A DNA stretch of 7,916 nucleotides. Origin: Candidatus Atribacteria bacterium. Its GTDB lineage: Bacteria; Atribacterota; Atribacteria; Atribacterales; Atribacteraceae. Positions 1 through 5,869 of this stretch are shown in pieces. Below the pieces are notes generated by a model that saw only the letters and a list, made by a program, of their open reading frames with translations, was not told the DNA's origin and made no database searches. Every line of letters begins with the position of its first letter. Position 1 is the first letter of the stretch. The DNA is taken from positions 1 through 7,916 of the forward strand of contig JAPLGF010000365.1 in NCBI GenBank assembly GCA_026390275.1, written 5' to 3'. Made by a program: the position numbers and the translations under genes.

Positions 1-975
1 ACCTGCGTGGCGGTGGTGCGGGATGGAAAAACGATCCGGTCGAATATCGTCTCCAGCCAGTATGACTTTCATCGCCGTTTCGGGGGAGTGGTACCGGAAG
101 TGGCGTCTCGCAAGCACCTGGAGTTTCTGATCCCGGTACTCGACGAAGCCTGTTCCGAAGCCCAGGTCTCCCTCTCCGATATCGACGGGATCGTCGCTAC
201 CCGGGGACCGGGCCTCTCCGGATCCCTTCTCATGGGGTTATGTCTTGCTAAAACCATCGCCATCCTGTATCATAAGCCATTCTATGCGGTCAATCATTTG
301 GAAGGGCATCTCTTTGCCTCCACCCTCAATCACCCCGAGCTGGAGCCACCCTTTATTTCCCTCATCGTCTCAGGAGGCCACACCGAACTCATCATCGTCC
401 GGGACTGGGGAAGGTACGAGAGCTGGGGGAAAACCCGGGATGATGCAGCGGGAGAGGTATACGATAAAATTTCCAAGTACCTGAATATCGGCTTTCCGGG
501 GGGCCCACTCATCGATATCCGGAGTCGGGGAGGAAATCCCAGCCGGTTTCATTTCCGTGGTGGTCTGGAGGATGATGAGAGTCCGGATTTTAGCTTCAGC
601 GGCCTGAAAACCGCCGTGACCCGCACCTTTCAGGCTTTCTCGGAAGAGGAAAAACACGATGAGGTGTTGTTTCGTGACCTCCTGGCTTCTTTCCAGGAGA
701 GCGTGGTCCGTACCCTGTGGAAAAAAACCCTCCGGGTGGTGGAACGAACCGGGTACTGTACCATCGCCCTGGGTGGGGGAGTGGCCGCCAATTCCTACCT
801 CCGGGAACGCTTCCAAGCAGAGGGAGAGCAGTATCACCTCCGGGTATTCTTTCCTTCGCGGGAGCTCTGTACCGACAATGCAGCCATGATCGGCGCCTGC
901 GGATCGTTTCACCTCTTCCGCGGGGAACGGAGTTCCCTCGCCACCGAACCCGACTCCCAGCTCTCCTTGGCCTGA
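1..975 (+). CDS. tsaD: TsaD, tRNA N6-threonylcarbamoyladenosine transferase subunit (5' truncated by window edge)
   Basis: TsaD (formerly Gcp/YgjD) moves the threonylcarbamoyl group from threonylcarbamoyl-AMP onto A37 of ANN-decoding tRNAs in the cytoplasm, working with TsaB and TsaE. The frame is open from base 1 and gives 324 residues before the TGA at 973-975. About 10-13 N-terminal residues, including the ETSCDET-type start, lie outside the window. Visible family motifs, numbered from base 1: the metal-binding HLEGH with histidines at 99 and 103, SGGHTEL at 124-130, GEVYDKISKYL and FPGGP, FSFSGLKT at 197-204, GGGVAANSYL from 258, and CTDNAAMIG with the metal-ligand aspartate at 292. All ASKHA-fold nucleotide and metal motifs expected of a functional enzyme are present. 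The internal GTG at 7 is only the first start-like codon after the edge and should not be taken as the true start. tsaB and tsaE, often nearby, are not in this window. Identification is very secure. Confidence 0.97.
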   Translation, partial: TCVAVVRDGKTIRSNIVSSQYDFHRRFGGVVPEVASRKHLEFLIPVLDEACSEAQVSLSDIDGIVATRGPGLSGSLLMGLCLAKTIAILYHKPFYAVNHLEGHLFASTLNHPELEPPFISLIVSGGHTELIIVRDWGRYESWGKTRDDAAGEVYDKISKYLNIGFPGGPLIDIRSRGGNPSRFHFRGGLEDDESPDFSFSGLKTAVTRTFQAFSEEEKHDEVLFRDLLASFQESVVRTLWKKTLRVVERTGYCTIALGGGVAANSYLRERFQAEGEQYHLRVFFPSRELCTDNAAMIGACGSFHLFRGERSSLATEPDSQLSLA

Positions 976-987
976 AATTTTACTGCT

Positions 988-1003
988 TCTCCCTCCGGGG
1001 AGA
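988..1003 (+). terminator. Small stem-loop after tsaD, weak terminator candidate
   Basis: TCTCCC and GGGAGA pair as a 6-bp stem around a TCCG tetraloop, starting 12 bases after the tsaD stop. The following bases (CATTGAATTTT) are only moderately T-rich, so this is at best a weak intrinsic terminator. The proposed groEL -35 box begins three bases after the stem, so the hairpin sits exactly at the junction between the two transcription units. It could instead protect the 3' end of the mRNA. Confidence 0.35.
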
Positions 1004-1005
1004 CA

Positions 1006-1033
1006 TTGAATTTTGTGAAAGCTTTGCTATTAT
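1006..1033 (+). promoter_or_regulatory. Probable sigma-70-type promoter for groEL (extended -10)
   Basis: A -35-like TTGAAT at 1006-1011 is followed, after a 16-base spacer, by TATTAT at 1028-1033 (five of six matches to TATAAT). TG at 1025-1026 makes an extended -10 (TGCTATTAT). Transcription would start near 1040 and give a leader of about 120 bases before groEL. This is the best-looking promoter in the window and fits a highly expressed chaperonin gene. I see no CIRCE element (TTAGCACTC and its inverted partner) here, so HrcA control is not supported. Confidence 0.5.
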
Positions 1034-1132
1034 ATTAGGATATCGAGTACCATAAGGGATTGTGGGGTTAGGAAGCTGTTGAAGTAAGTGGTTTATTTAC
1101 TGATCATTGTTTCACCCGGAATCAATCTTTAC

Positions 1133-1144
1133 TCTATCGATAGA
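1133..1144. promoter_or_regulatory. 12-base perfect palindrome in the groEL leader
   Basis: TCTATCGATAGA is perfectly self-complementary and sits directly before the groEL Shine-Dalgarno sequence (about 1145-1152), inside the leader predicted from the upstream promoter. With no loop it would make a poor RNA hairpin, so if functional it is more likely a binding site for a dimeric DNA-binding protein. A chance palindrome cannot be excluded. Confidence 0.25.
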
Positions 1145-1160
1145 AGGGAAGGTGTACAGC

Positions 1161-2753
1161 ATGGCAAAGAAGCTTGTCTTCGATGAAGAAGCCCGGAGGT
1201 ACATGGAAAAAGGAGTGAACACTCTGGCGGATACGATCAAGTTGACCCTGGGACCGAAAGGACGAAATGTCATTTTGGAAAAAAAGTACGGATCGCCCAC
1301 CATCACCAATGATGGGGTCACCATTGCTCGGGAAATCGATGTGAAGAACCCCTTTGAGAACATGGGGGCGAAGCTCGCCCGGGAAGTGGCCACTAAAACC
1401 AACGATATCGCCGGTGATGGAACCACCACCTCGGTGGTCCTGGCGCAGAAAATGGTTCATAACGGTCTGAAGAATGTGACCGCCGGTTTCAATCCCATTT
1501 TCCTGAAGAACGGCATGGATAAGATGCTCGCACAGGCGGTGGAGAAAATCAAGCAGTATAGCATTTCCATCACTGACAAGAAATCCATCGCCCAGGTGGC
1601 ATCGATTTCCGCCAAAGATAACGTCATCGGGGACCTGATCGCCGAATCAATGGAGAAGGTGGGAAAAGACGGGGTTATCACCGTGGAAGAGTCGAAATCG
1701 ACCGACACCGTCCTGGAAGTGGTGGAAGGGATGCAGTTCGATCGCGGCTATCTCTCTCCCTACATGGTAACAGATGCGGAACACATGTCCGTCCTGCTCT
1801 CGGACCCCTATATCCTGATCACCGATTCCAAGATCAGTAACATCCAGACCATTCTTCCTGTTCTGCAGCAGGTCGCGCAGCTCGGGAAACCACTCCTCAT
1901 CATCGCCGAAGACATCGAAGGAGAGGCCCTGGCCACCCTGGTGGTCAACCGGCTCCGGGGAACCCTCAACATTGCAGCAGTCAAAGCTCCCGCTTTCGGA
2001 GATCGACGGAAAGAAATCCTGCGGGATATCGCCATTCTGACCGGTGGACAGGTGGTTTCCCAGGAAATGGGGATGAAGCTGGAAAAAGTCACCCTGAATC
2101 TCTTGGGGCGGGCCGGATCGATCAAGATCACCAAAGATGATACCATCATCGTGGATGGAAAAGGAACCCAGAAAGAGATCAAAGCCCGGGAAAAGGAAAT
2201 CCGTACCCAGATCGAAAAAACCGATTCCAATTATGACCGGGAGAAACTGCAGGAACGTCTCGCCAAGCTGGTGGGTGGGGTGGCCATCATCAAGGTCGGT
2301 GCCCACACCGAGACCGAGCTGAAAGAGAAGAAACACCGGGTGGAGGATGCTCTCTCCGCAACCCGGGCCGCCGTGGAAGAGGGAATCGTGGCGGGAGGAG
2401 GAGCTATTCTCTACCATATCGCCCACGAACTTTCGGCGGATGCTTTCCCGGAAGGGGAAAAAATCGGGGCCAAAATCGTGCTGGAAGCCATGGAAGAACC
2501 GTTGAAACGGATTTCCGAAAATGCTGGCTATGAAGGATCAGAAATCACCGTGCAACTGATCAACCGCGAGACAAACATCGGGTTCGATGTACTATCCGGA
2601 CAGTGCGTGGATATGGTCCAGGCGGGCATTATCGACCCGGCCAAGGTGACTCGCGCTGCCCTTCAGAATGCTGTCAGCGTCGCCTCCCTGGTCCTTACCA
2701 CCCAGGCACTGATCGCCGATTTCAAAGAAGAAGACGAAGAAAAAAAGAAATAA
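1161..2753 (+). CDS. groEL: GroEL, 60 kDa group I chaperonin, without a GGM tail
   Basis: ATP-driven double-ring chaperonin that folds cytoplasmic proteins together with the GroES lid. The 530-residue protein is collinear with the family: equatorial ATP-site motifs LGPKGRN (30-36), NDGVT (50-54) and DGTTT with the catalytic aspartate at 86; an apical domain including GYLSPYM (Met202), LPVL and EGEALATLVVN; then VEDALSATR with Asp396 (the E. coli Asp398 position) and the signature AAVEEGIVAGGG. The ATG at 1161 is chosen because it gives the standard MAKK start 8 bases after GGGAAGG. The in-frame extension back to 1107 has no ribosome binding site and is not conserved-looking. The C-terminus is odd: it ends in a charged tail (KEEDEEKKK) and lacks the glycine-methionine repeats that usually project into the ring cavity. 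No groES lies directly upstream, the usual place. The gene appears monocistronic, bounded by its own promoter and a strong hairpin. The apical domain resembles clostridial GroELs. Confidence 0.98.
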   Translation: MAKKLVFDEEARRYMEKGVNTLADTIKLTLGPKGRNVILEKKYGSPTITNDGVTIAREIDVKNPFENMGAKLAREVATKTNDIAGDGTTTSVVLAQKMVHNGLKNVTAGFNPIFLKNGMDKMLAQAVEKIKQYSISITDKKSIAQVASISAKDNVIGDLIAESMEKVGKDGVITVEESKSTDTVLEVVEGMQFDRGYLSPYMVTDAEHMSVLLSDPYILITDSKISNIQTILPVLQQVAQLGKPLLIIAEDIEGEALATLVVNRLRGTLNIAAVKAPAFGDRRKEILRDIAILTGGQVVSQEMGMKLEKVTLNLLGRAGSIKITKDDTIIVDGKGTQKEIKAREKEIRTQIEKTDSNYDREKLQERLAKLVGGVAIIKVGAHTETELKEKKHRVEDALSATRAAVEEGIVAGGGAILYHIAHELSADAFPEGEKIGAKIVLEAMEEPLKRISENAGYEGSEITVQLINRETNIGFDVLSGQCVDMVQAGIIDPAKVTRAALQNAVSVASLVLTTQALIADFKEEDEEKKK

Positions 2754-2755
2754 TC

Positions 2756-2801
2756 TTGGAAAACGAGACGGCGGAGCGAACTCCGCCGTCTCGTTTTCCA
2801 A
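2756..2801. terminator. Strong perfect-hairpin terminator after groEL
   Basis: A perfect 21-bp inverted repeat (arms 2756-2776 and 2781-2801) around a CGAA loop starts two bases after the groEL TAA. The GC-rich core (CGAGACGGCGGAG) is flanked by AAAA on the 5' side and TTTT on the 3' side, giving the symmetric layout of a bidirectional Rho-independent terminator. The T run is short (four) and is followed by CC, so the A/T arms may also pair and lengthen the stem. It separates groEL from the downstream purine genes. Confidence 0.85.
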
Positions 2802-2884
2802 TGTGCATAATGTGAAAAGATGTGGAACTGGGGACTTAATAAATAATCGTAAAACTGTGTCCTTCTGTGAATATTGAGGTGGAA

Positions 2885-2912
2885 TTTCCCCCCTTTGGCC
2901 AAAGGGGGGAAA
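2885..2912. repeat. 28-base perfect palindrome, dispersed-repeat type
   Basis: The arm TTTCCCCCCTTTGG is followed at once by its exact reverse complement. The element is wrapped by a second, imperfect layer: GAAT at 2882-2885 and ATTC at 2918-2921, with GGGG at 2914-2917. C-run/TTTGG/CCAAA/G-run palindromes of this kind are well known as short dispersed intergenic repeats in many bacterial genomes, where they give spurious ORFs reading PPLAKGG. The same string appears in a shadow reading frame on the minus strand here. It could be a MITE-like remnant or act as a bidirectional terminator or mRNA-stabilising hairpin. Copy number elsewhere cannot be seen from this window. Confidence 0.65.
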
Positions 2913-2990
2913 AGGGGATTCGATGTTCCCCGTGATGAAATCAAATCTTCCCTCATTACCCCTTACCCTGTCTACCCGGAAAAATAATCT

Positions 2991-3004
2991 GTAAACGGTA
3001 AACC
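2991..3004. repeat. Short heptamer repeat shared (inverted) with the purA leader
   Basis: GTAAACGGTAAACC contains two GTAAA units 7 bases apart. Its exact reverse complement, GGTTTACCGTTTAC, occurs at 5828-5841 in the spacer before purA. A 14-base exact match between two non-coding spacers in a window this size is unlikely by chance, so both are read as copies of one short heptamer-repeat family. Confidence 0.5.
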
Positions 3005-3070
3005 CAACAGACTTTTAAATTTTCCATTGTTTCGAACTGGCTTCCTTTGCCGGTCCAAACTCGAGTAAAG

Positions 3071-3078
3071 AAAGGTGA
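3071..3078 (+). promoter_or_regulatory. Ribosome binding site that sets the guaB3 start
   Basis: AAAGGTGA lies 5 bases before the ATG at 3084. The in-frame GTG at 3075 falls inside this Shine-Dalgarno sequence and therefore cannot be the start served by it, which fixes the start at 3084. Confidence 0.75.
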
Positions 3079-3083
3079 AGCCC

Positions 3084-4250
3084 ATGGACAATGCTTTCTT
3101 AGGCAAGTACCGCCCCGCACGTATGACCTACGGTTTCGATGAAGTCTCTCTGGTTCCGGGAACCAAAACCATTGATCCGCAAGATGTTGACCTCTCCACC
3201 TCACTGGGACCCATCAAACTGGACATCCCCTTTCTCGGCGCTGCCATGGATGGAGTCATCGACCCCGTGATGGCTGTCGCTATGGGGAAACTGGGAGCTC
3301 TGGGGGTGATAAATCTGGAGGGGGTCTTCTCCCGCCACAACAATCCCTACCGGGTGATCGATCAGCTCATCACCAAACCCCAAGAAGAACTCACCCACTT
3401 TCTCCAGACGGTTTATCAGGAACCGATTCAACCCCGCTTCGTCACCCAGCGGATCAAGGAGATCAAGGCCCAGGGGGTCATCACCGCTGCCTCCGTCACT
3501 CCCGCCCGGGCTGATACTCTGGGCCGGATCGCTATTGATGCCGGTCTGGATCTGATCGTGATCCAGTCGACCGTCACCACCCCGCATTTCGTTTCCTCCC
3601 AGGCCCGGATCTTTGACCTGGAAAAGTTTTGCCAGGAATCTCCCATCCCGGTGATCATCGGAAACTGCGCCACCTATGACGTGGCTTTGGCACTCATGAG
3701 GGCCGGGGCTTCCGGGATCCTGGTCGGGATCGGTCCGGGTGCTGCCTGTACCACCCGGGCTGTCCTGGGTATCGGGATTCCCCAGATTACAGCCACCGTT
3801 GATACCGCCGCCGCCCGGACCGATTACTGGAAAGCCACCGGCCGGTATGTCTCCATCATCACCGATGGCGGCATGCGAGTCGGGGGAGATGTCGCCAAGG
3901 CCATCGCCAGCGGAGCAGATGCGGTGATGCTGGGTTCCCCTTTTGCCTCGGCCCAGGAAGCACCGGGAAAGGGTTACCATTGGGGTATGGCCACTCCGGA
4001 TCCCAATTTGCCGCGGGGAACCCTGGTGAAAGTGGGGATCAAAGGAACACTGAAAGAAATTCTCTTCGGTCCCAGCCATGTCACTGACGGAACCATGAAT
4101 TTTGTTGGTGCTCTCCGGGGATCCATGGGCTCTCTCGGGGTCAAGAACCTGCAAGAAATGCAACAAGTCCAGATCGATATTTCCCCCAACATCTGGTCGG
4201 AAGGAAAGTTCCTTCAGAAAACCCAGGGCGTGGGGATGGGGAGGTCGTAA
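3084..4250 (+). CDS. guaB3: GuaB3-type IMP dehydrogenase, CBS-less
   Basis: Predicted NAD-dependent oxidation of IMP to XMP, the first committed step to GMP, in the cytoplasm. The 388-residue protein is a single TIM-barrel domain. It opens with the GuaB3-typical LGKYRPARMTYGFDEVSLVPG, then PFLGAAMDGVIDP. The catalytic loop GIGPGAACTTR carries the nucleophilic cysteine at 222, followed by phosphate-binding DGGMRVGGD (261-269) and GSPFA (284-288). Canonical GuaB has about 490 residues with a CBS pair inserted in the barrel. Here that position (roughly residues 85-130) holds only a short linker, so regulation by nucleotides binding CBS domains is not expected. The stop TAA overlaps the guaA start by one base (TAATG), so the two are translationally coupled and the genes form one IMP-to-GMP unit. 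GuaB3 proteins were long listed only as IMPDH-related; a cyanobacterial member has been reported to have IMPDH activity. GMP reductase is an alternative for this fold, but the coupling to guaA argues for synthesis. Confidence 0.9.
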   Translation: MDNAFLGKYRPARMTYGFDEVSLVPGTKTIDPQDVDLSTSLGPIKLDIPFLGAAMDGVIDPVMAVAMGKLGALGVINLEGVFSRHNNPYRVIDQLITKPQEELTHFLQTVYQEPIQPRFVTQRIKEIKAQGVITAASVTPARADTLGRIAIDAGLDLIVIQSTVTTPHFVSSQARIFDLEKFCQESPIPVIIGNCATYDVALALMRAGASGILVGIGPGAACTTRAVLGIGIPQITATVDTAAARTDYWKATGRYVSIITDGGMRVGGDVAKAIASGADAVMLGSPFASAQEAPGKGYHWGMATPDPNLPRGTLVKVGIKGTLKEILFGPSHVTDGTMNFVGALRGSMGSLGVKNLQEMQQVQIDISPNIWSEGKFLQKTQGVGMGRS

Positions 4251-5785
4251 TGGACAAAATCATCATTCTGGATTACGGCTCTCAGTATACCCAGCTCATC
4301 GCCCGACGTATCCGGGAACTTCAGGTCTACTGCGAAATCTGGCCTTATCACCTGAAAGGATATGATCTTAAAAGTTCCGACATCAAGGGGATCATCCTCT
4401 CCGGAAGCCCCTACAGTGTCACCGATATCAACGCTCCCACCCTGGAACTGTCGGTTCTGTCCTTCGGCCGGCCCATTCTCGGTATCTGCTACGGGCTTCA
4501 GGTCCTGGTGAAGACCCTGGGTGGGAAAGTAGTCCAGTCGCAAACCCGGGAATACGGAAAAGCGGTTCTCTCTATCATCGACAAAAACGGAATTTTTGAG
4601 GGGTTGGGGAGCGAAACGGTCTGCTGGATGAGTCATGGAGACAGCGTGAAAGAAATCCCGGCTGATTTTCGCTGCATTGGCCGGACCGAAACTTGTGATC
4701 ATGCCGCTATCGTCAACCAGGAGGGAAAAATCTGGGGCATTCAATTCCATCCCGAAGTTTCACATACCCCGCTGGGGAAAGACATCCTGGGCAATTTCGT
4801 CCTCACCATCTGCGGGTGTGCCCAGGAATGGACCGCGGAGTCGATCGTGAAGCAACAAATCCAATGGGTCCGGAATACGGTGAAGAAAGAAAATGTGGTC
4901 TGCGCTCTGAGCGGAGGAGTGGACTCGGTCACCGCTGCCGTCCTCACCTACCGCGCCATCGGAGATCAGCTCCGTTGTATCTTCGTGAACAACGGACTGC
5001 TCCGGAAAGAAGAACCGGAACACGTCGTACGGAACATGGAACAACTCCTGGGCAAGGGTCGGGTCATCTCCGTCGATGCGAAAGATCTTTTCCTGCGCGA
5101 ACTTCAGGGGGTCGTGGATCCGGAACAGAAGCGTAAAATCATCGGGCGATTGTTCATCGAGGTCTTTGAAGAAGAAGCAAAAAAGCTCGGCGATGTCACC
5201 TGCCTTTTGCAGGGAACCACCTACCCCGACGTGATCGAAAGTACCTCTGTTTGCGGTCCTTCTGTCCGGATCAAGAGTCACCACAATGTGGGAGGACTCC
5301 CCGAACATATGAACCTCCGGGTCATCGAACCGCTCCGGTTCCTCTTCAAGGACGAAGTCCGGAAGCTGGCCATCGAGCTGGGAATTCCGGACGACGTGGT
5401 CTGGCGGCAGCCGTTCCCCGGTCCGGGATTGGCGGTCCGTATCATCGGCGAGGTAACTGAAAGCCGGTTAGAAATCCTGCGGGACATGGACTTTATCATC
5501 TATCAGGAACTCAGGAACACCCCAATATTTAAAAAAATCTGGCAGTCTTTCGGTGTCCTGGTTCCGGTCCGCAGTGTCGGGATCATGGGTGATGAACGGA
5601 CCTATAAATATGTGGGAGTCTTGCGGGCGGTGATGAGCGAAGATGGCATGACCGCCGACTGGGCCAAGATTTCCTATGAAACCCTGGATATGATCGCTCG
5701 CCGGGTGGTGAATGAAGTCACTGGCATCGGACGGATGGTCTTCGATATCACCTCTAAACCCCCCGCCACTATCGAATGGGAGTGA
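4250..5785 (+). CDS. guaA: GMP synthase (glutamine-hydrolysing)
   Basis: Converts XMP, ATP and glutamine to GMP, the last step of guanine nucleotide synthesis. The 511-residue protein has the full family layout. The N-terminal class I glutamine amidotransferase starts with DYGSQYTQLIARRIREL and has the nucleophile Cys80 in GICYGLQVL and the partner residues His167 and Glu169 in QFHPEVSHT. The N-type ATP pyrophosphatase domain has the PP-loop SGGVDS at 221-226 and YPDVIES further on. The C-terminal dimerisation domain has RQPFPGPGLAVRIIGE and ends in the typical ITSKPPATIEWE. The start at 4250 shares its A with the guaB3 stop and has GGGGAGG 5 bases upstream, embedded in the guaB3 3' end. No defect is visible; length and ends match the family. 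Confidence 0.98.
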   Translation: MDKIIILDYGSQYTQLIARRIRELQVYCEIWPYHLKGYDLKSSDIKGIILSGSPYSVTDINAPTLELSVLSFGRPILGICYGLQVLVKTLGGKVVQSQTREYGKAVLSIIDKNGIFEGLGSETVCWMSHGDSVKEIPADFRCIGRTETCDHAAIVNQEGKIWGIQFHPEVSHTPLGKDILGNFVLTICGCAQEWTAESIVKQQIQWVRNTVKKENVVCALSGGVDSVTAAVLTYRAIGDQLRCIFVNNGLLRKEEPEHVVRNMEQLLGKGRVISVDAKDLFLRELQGVVDPEQKRKIIGRLFIEVFEEEAKKLGDVTCLLQGTTYPDVIESTSVCGPSVRIKSHHNVGGLPEHMNLRVIEPLRFLFKDEVRKLAIELGIPDDVVWRQPFPGPGLAVRIIGEVTESRLEILRDMDFIIYQELRNTPIFKKIWQSFGVLVPVRSVGIMGDERTYKYVGVLRAVMSEDGMTADWAKISYETLDMIARRVVNEVTGIGRMVFDITSKPPATIEWE

Positions 5786-5822
5786 ACAGGTTCCTAAAAA
5801 AATCTCTTCCTTTAACTAAACT

Positions 5823-5841
5823 TTTACGGTTTACCGTTTAC
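5823..5841. repeat. Three TTTAC heptamer units in the guaA-purA spacer
   Basis: TTTACGG, TTTACCG and TTTAC begin at 5823, 5830 and 5837, an exact 7-base period. Bases 5826-5837 also form the inverted repeat ACGGT-TT-ACCGT. The 14 bases 5828-5841 are the exact reverse complement of 2991-3004. The whole spacer (5786-5869, 84 bases) is AT-rich and holds no clear terminator or well-paired promoter, so guaA-to-purA read-through is plausible. The repeat may be a neutral tandem heptamer, like the short tandem heptamers known from cyanobacterial spacers, or a regulator site. Confidence 0.5.
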
Positions 5842-5869
5842 ATTACTTTGCTTGTGAGGAGGTCGGTTC

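Larger units (their letters stand above)
2802..3083. other. Non-coding spacer between groEL and guaB3
   Basis: This 282-base stretch has no credible coding region. It holds, in order: three ATGTG pentamers spaced 9-10 bases apart (2801, 2810, 2820), an AT-rich patch (about 2837-2855), the 28-base palindrome at 2885-2912, three TACCC units (2957, 2964, 2973), the GTAAACG heptamer repeat at 2991-3004 and the guaB3 ribosome binding site. The promoter of the purine genes must lie here if the groEL terminator works. AT-rich -10-like strings are present (for example TTAAAT at 3015-3020), but none pairs with a convincing -35, so I do not call one. I see no recognisable purine or guanine riboswitch core. 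Confidence 0.6.

Noticed and set aside
1107..1160. 18-codon N-terminal extension of groEL
   Set aside because: It has no ribosome binding site, overlaps the leader palindrome, and the standard MAKK start with a good Shine-Dalgarno lies at 1161.
1647..2426. 259-codon minus-strand ORF opposite groEL
   Set aside because: Same reason: fully antisense to conserved groEL codons, compositionally biased, with no start signal of note.
2801..2824. Three ATGTG pentamers at about helical spacing
   Set aside because: The units are short, spaced 9 and 10 bases, and lie in an AT-rich patch; chance is a sufficient explanation without copies elsewhere.
2663..2956. 97-codon minus-strand ORF across the groEL end, hairpin and palindrome
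   Set aside because: It reads antisense through the groEL 3' end and terminator, and its PPLAKGG segment is the well-known spurious translation of the C/G-run palindrome.
2957..2977. Three TACCC units read as a tandem repeat
   Set aside because: Spacings of 7 and 9 bases are out of register and the unit is only five bases, so it is not a supported repeat.
2802..3083. Possible purine or guanine riboswitch before guaB3
   Set aside because: I could not find the conserved junction core or paired P1/P2/P3 stems; the only strong structure is the C/G-run palindrome.
3201..4166. 321-codon minus-strand ORF opposite guaB3
   Set aside because: It is a codon-bias shadow: the sense strand encodes a conserved enzyme throughout, and the antisense product is low-complexity, rich in Gly, Asp and His, with no recognisable domain.
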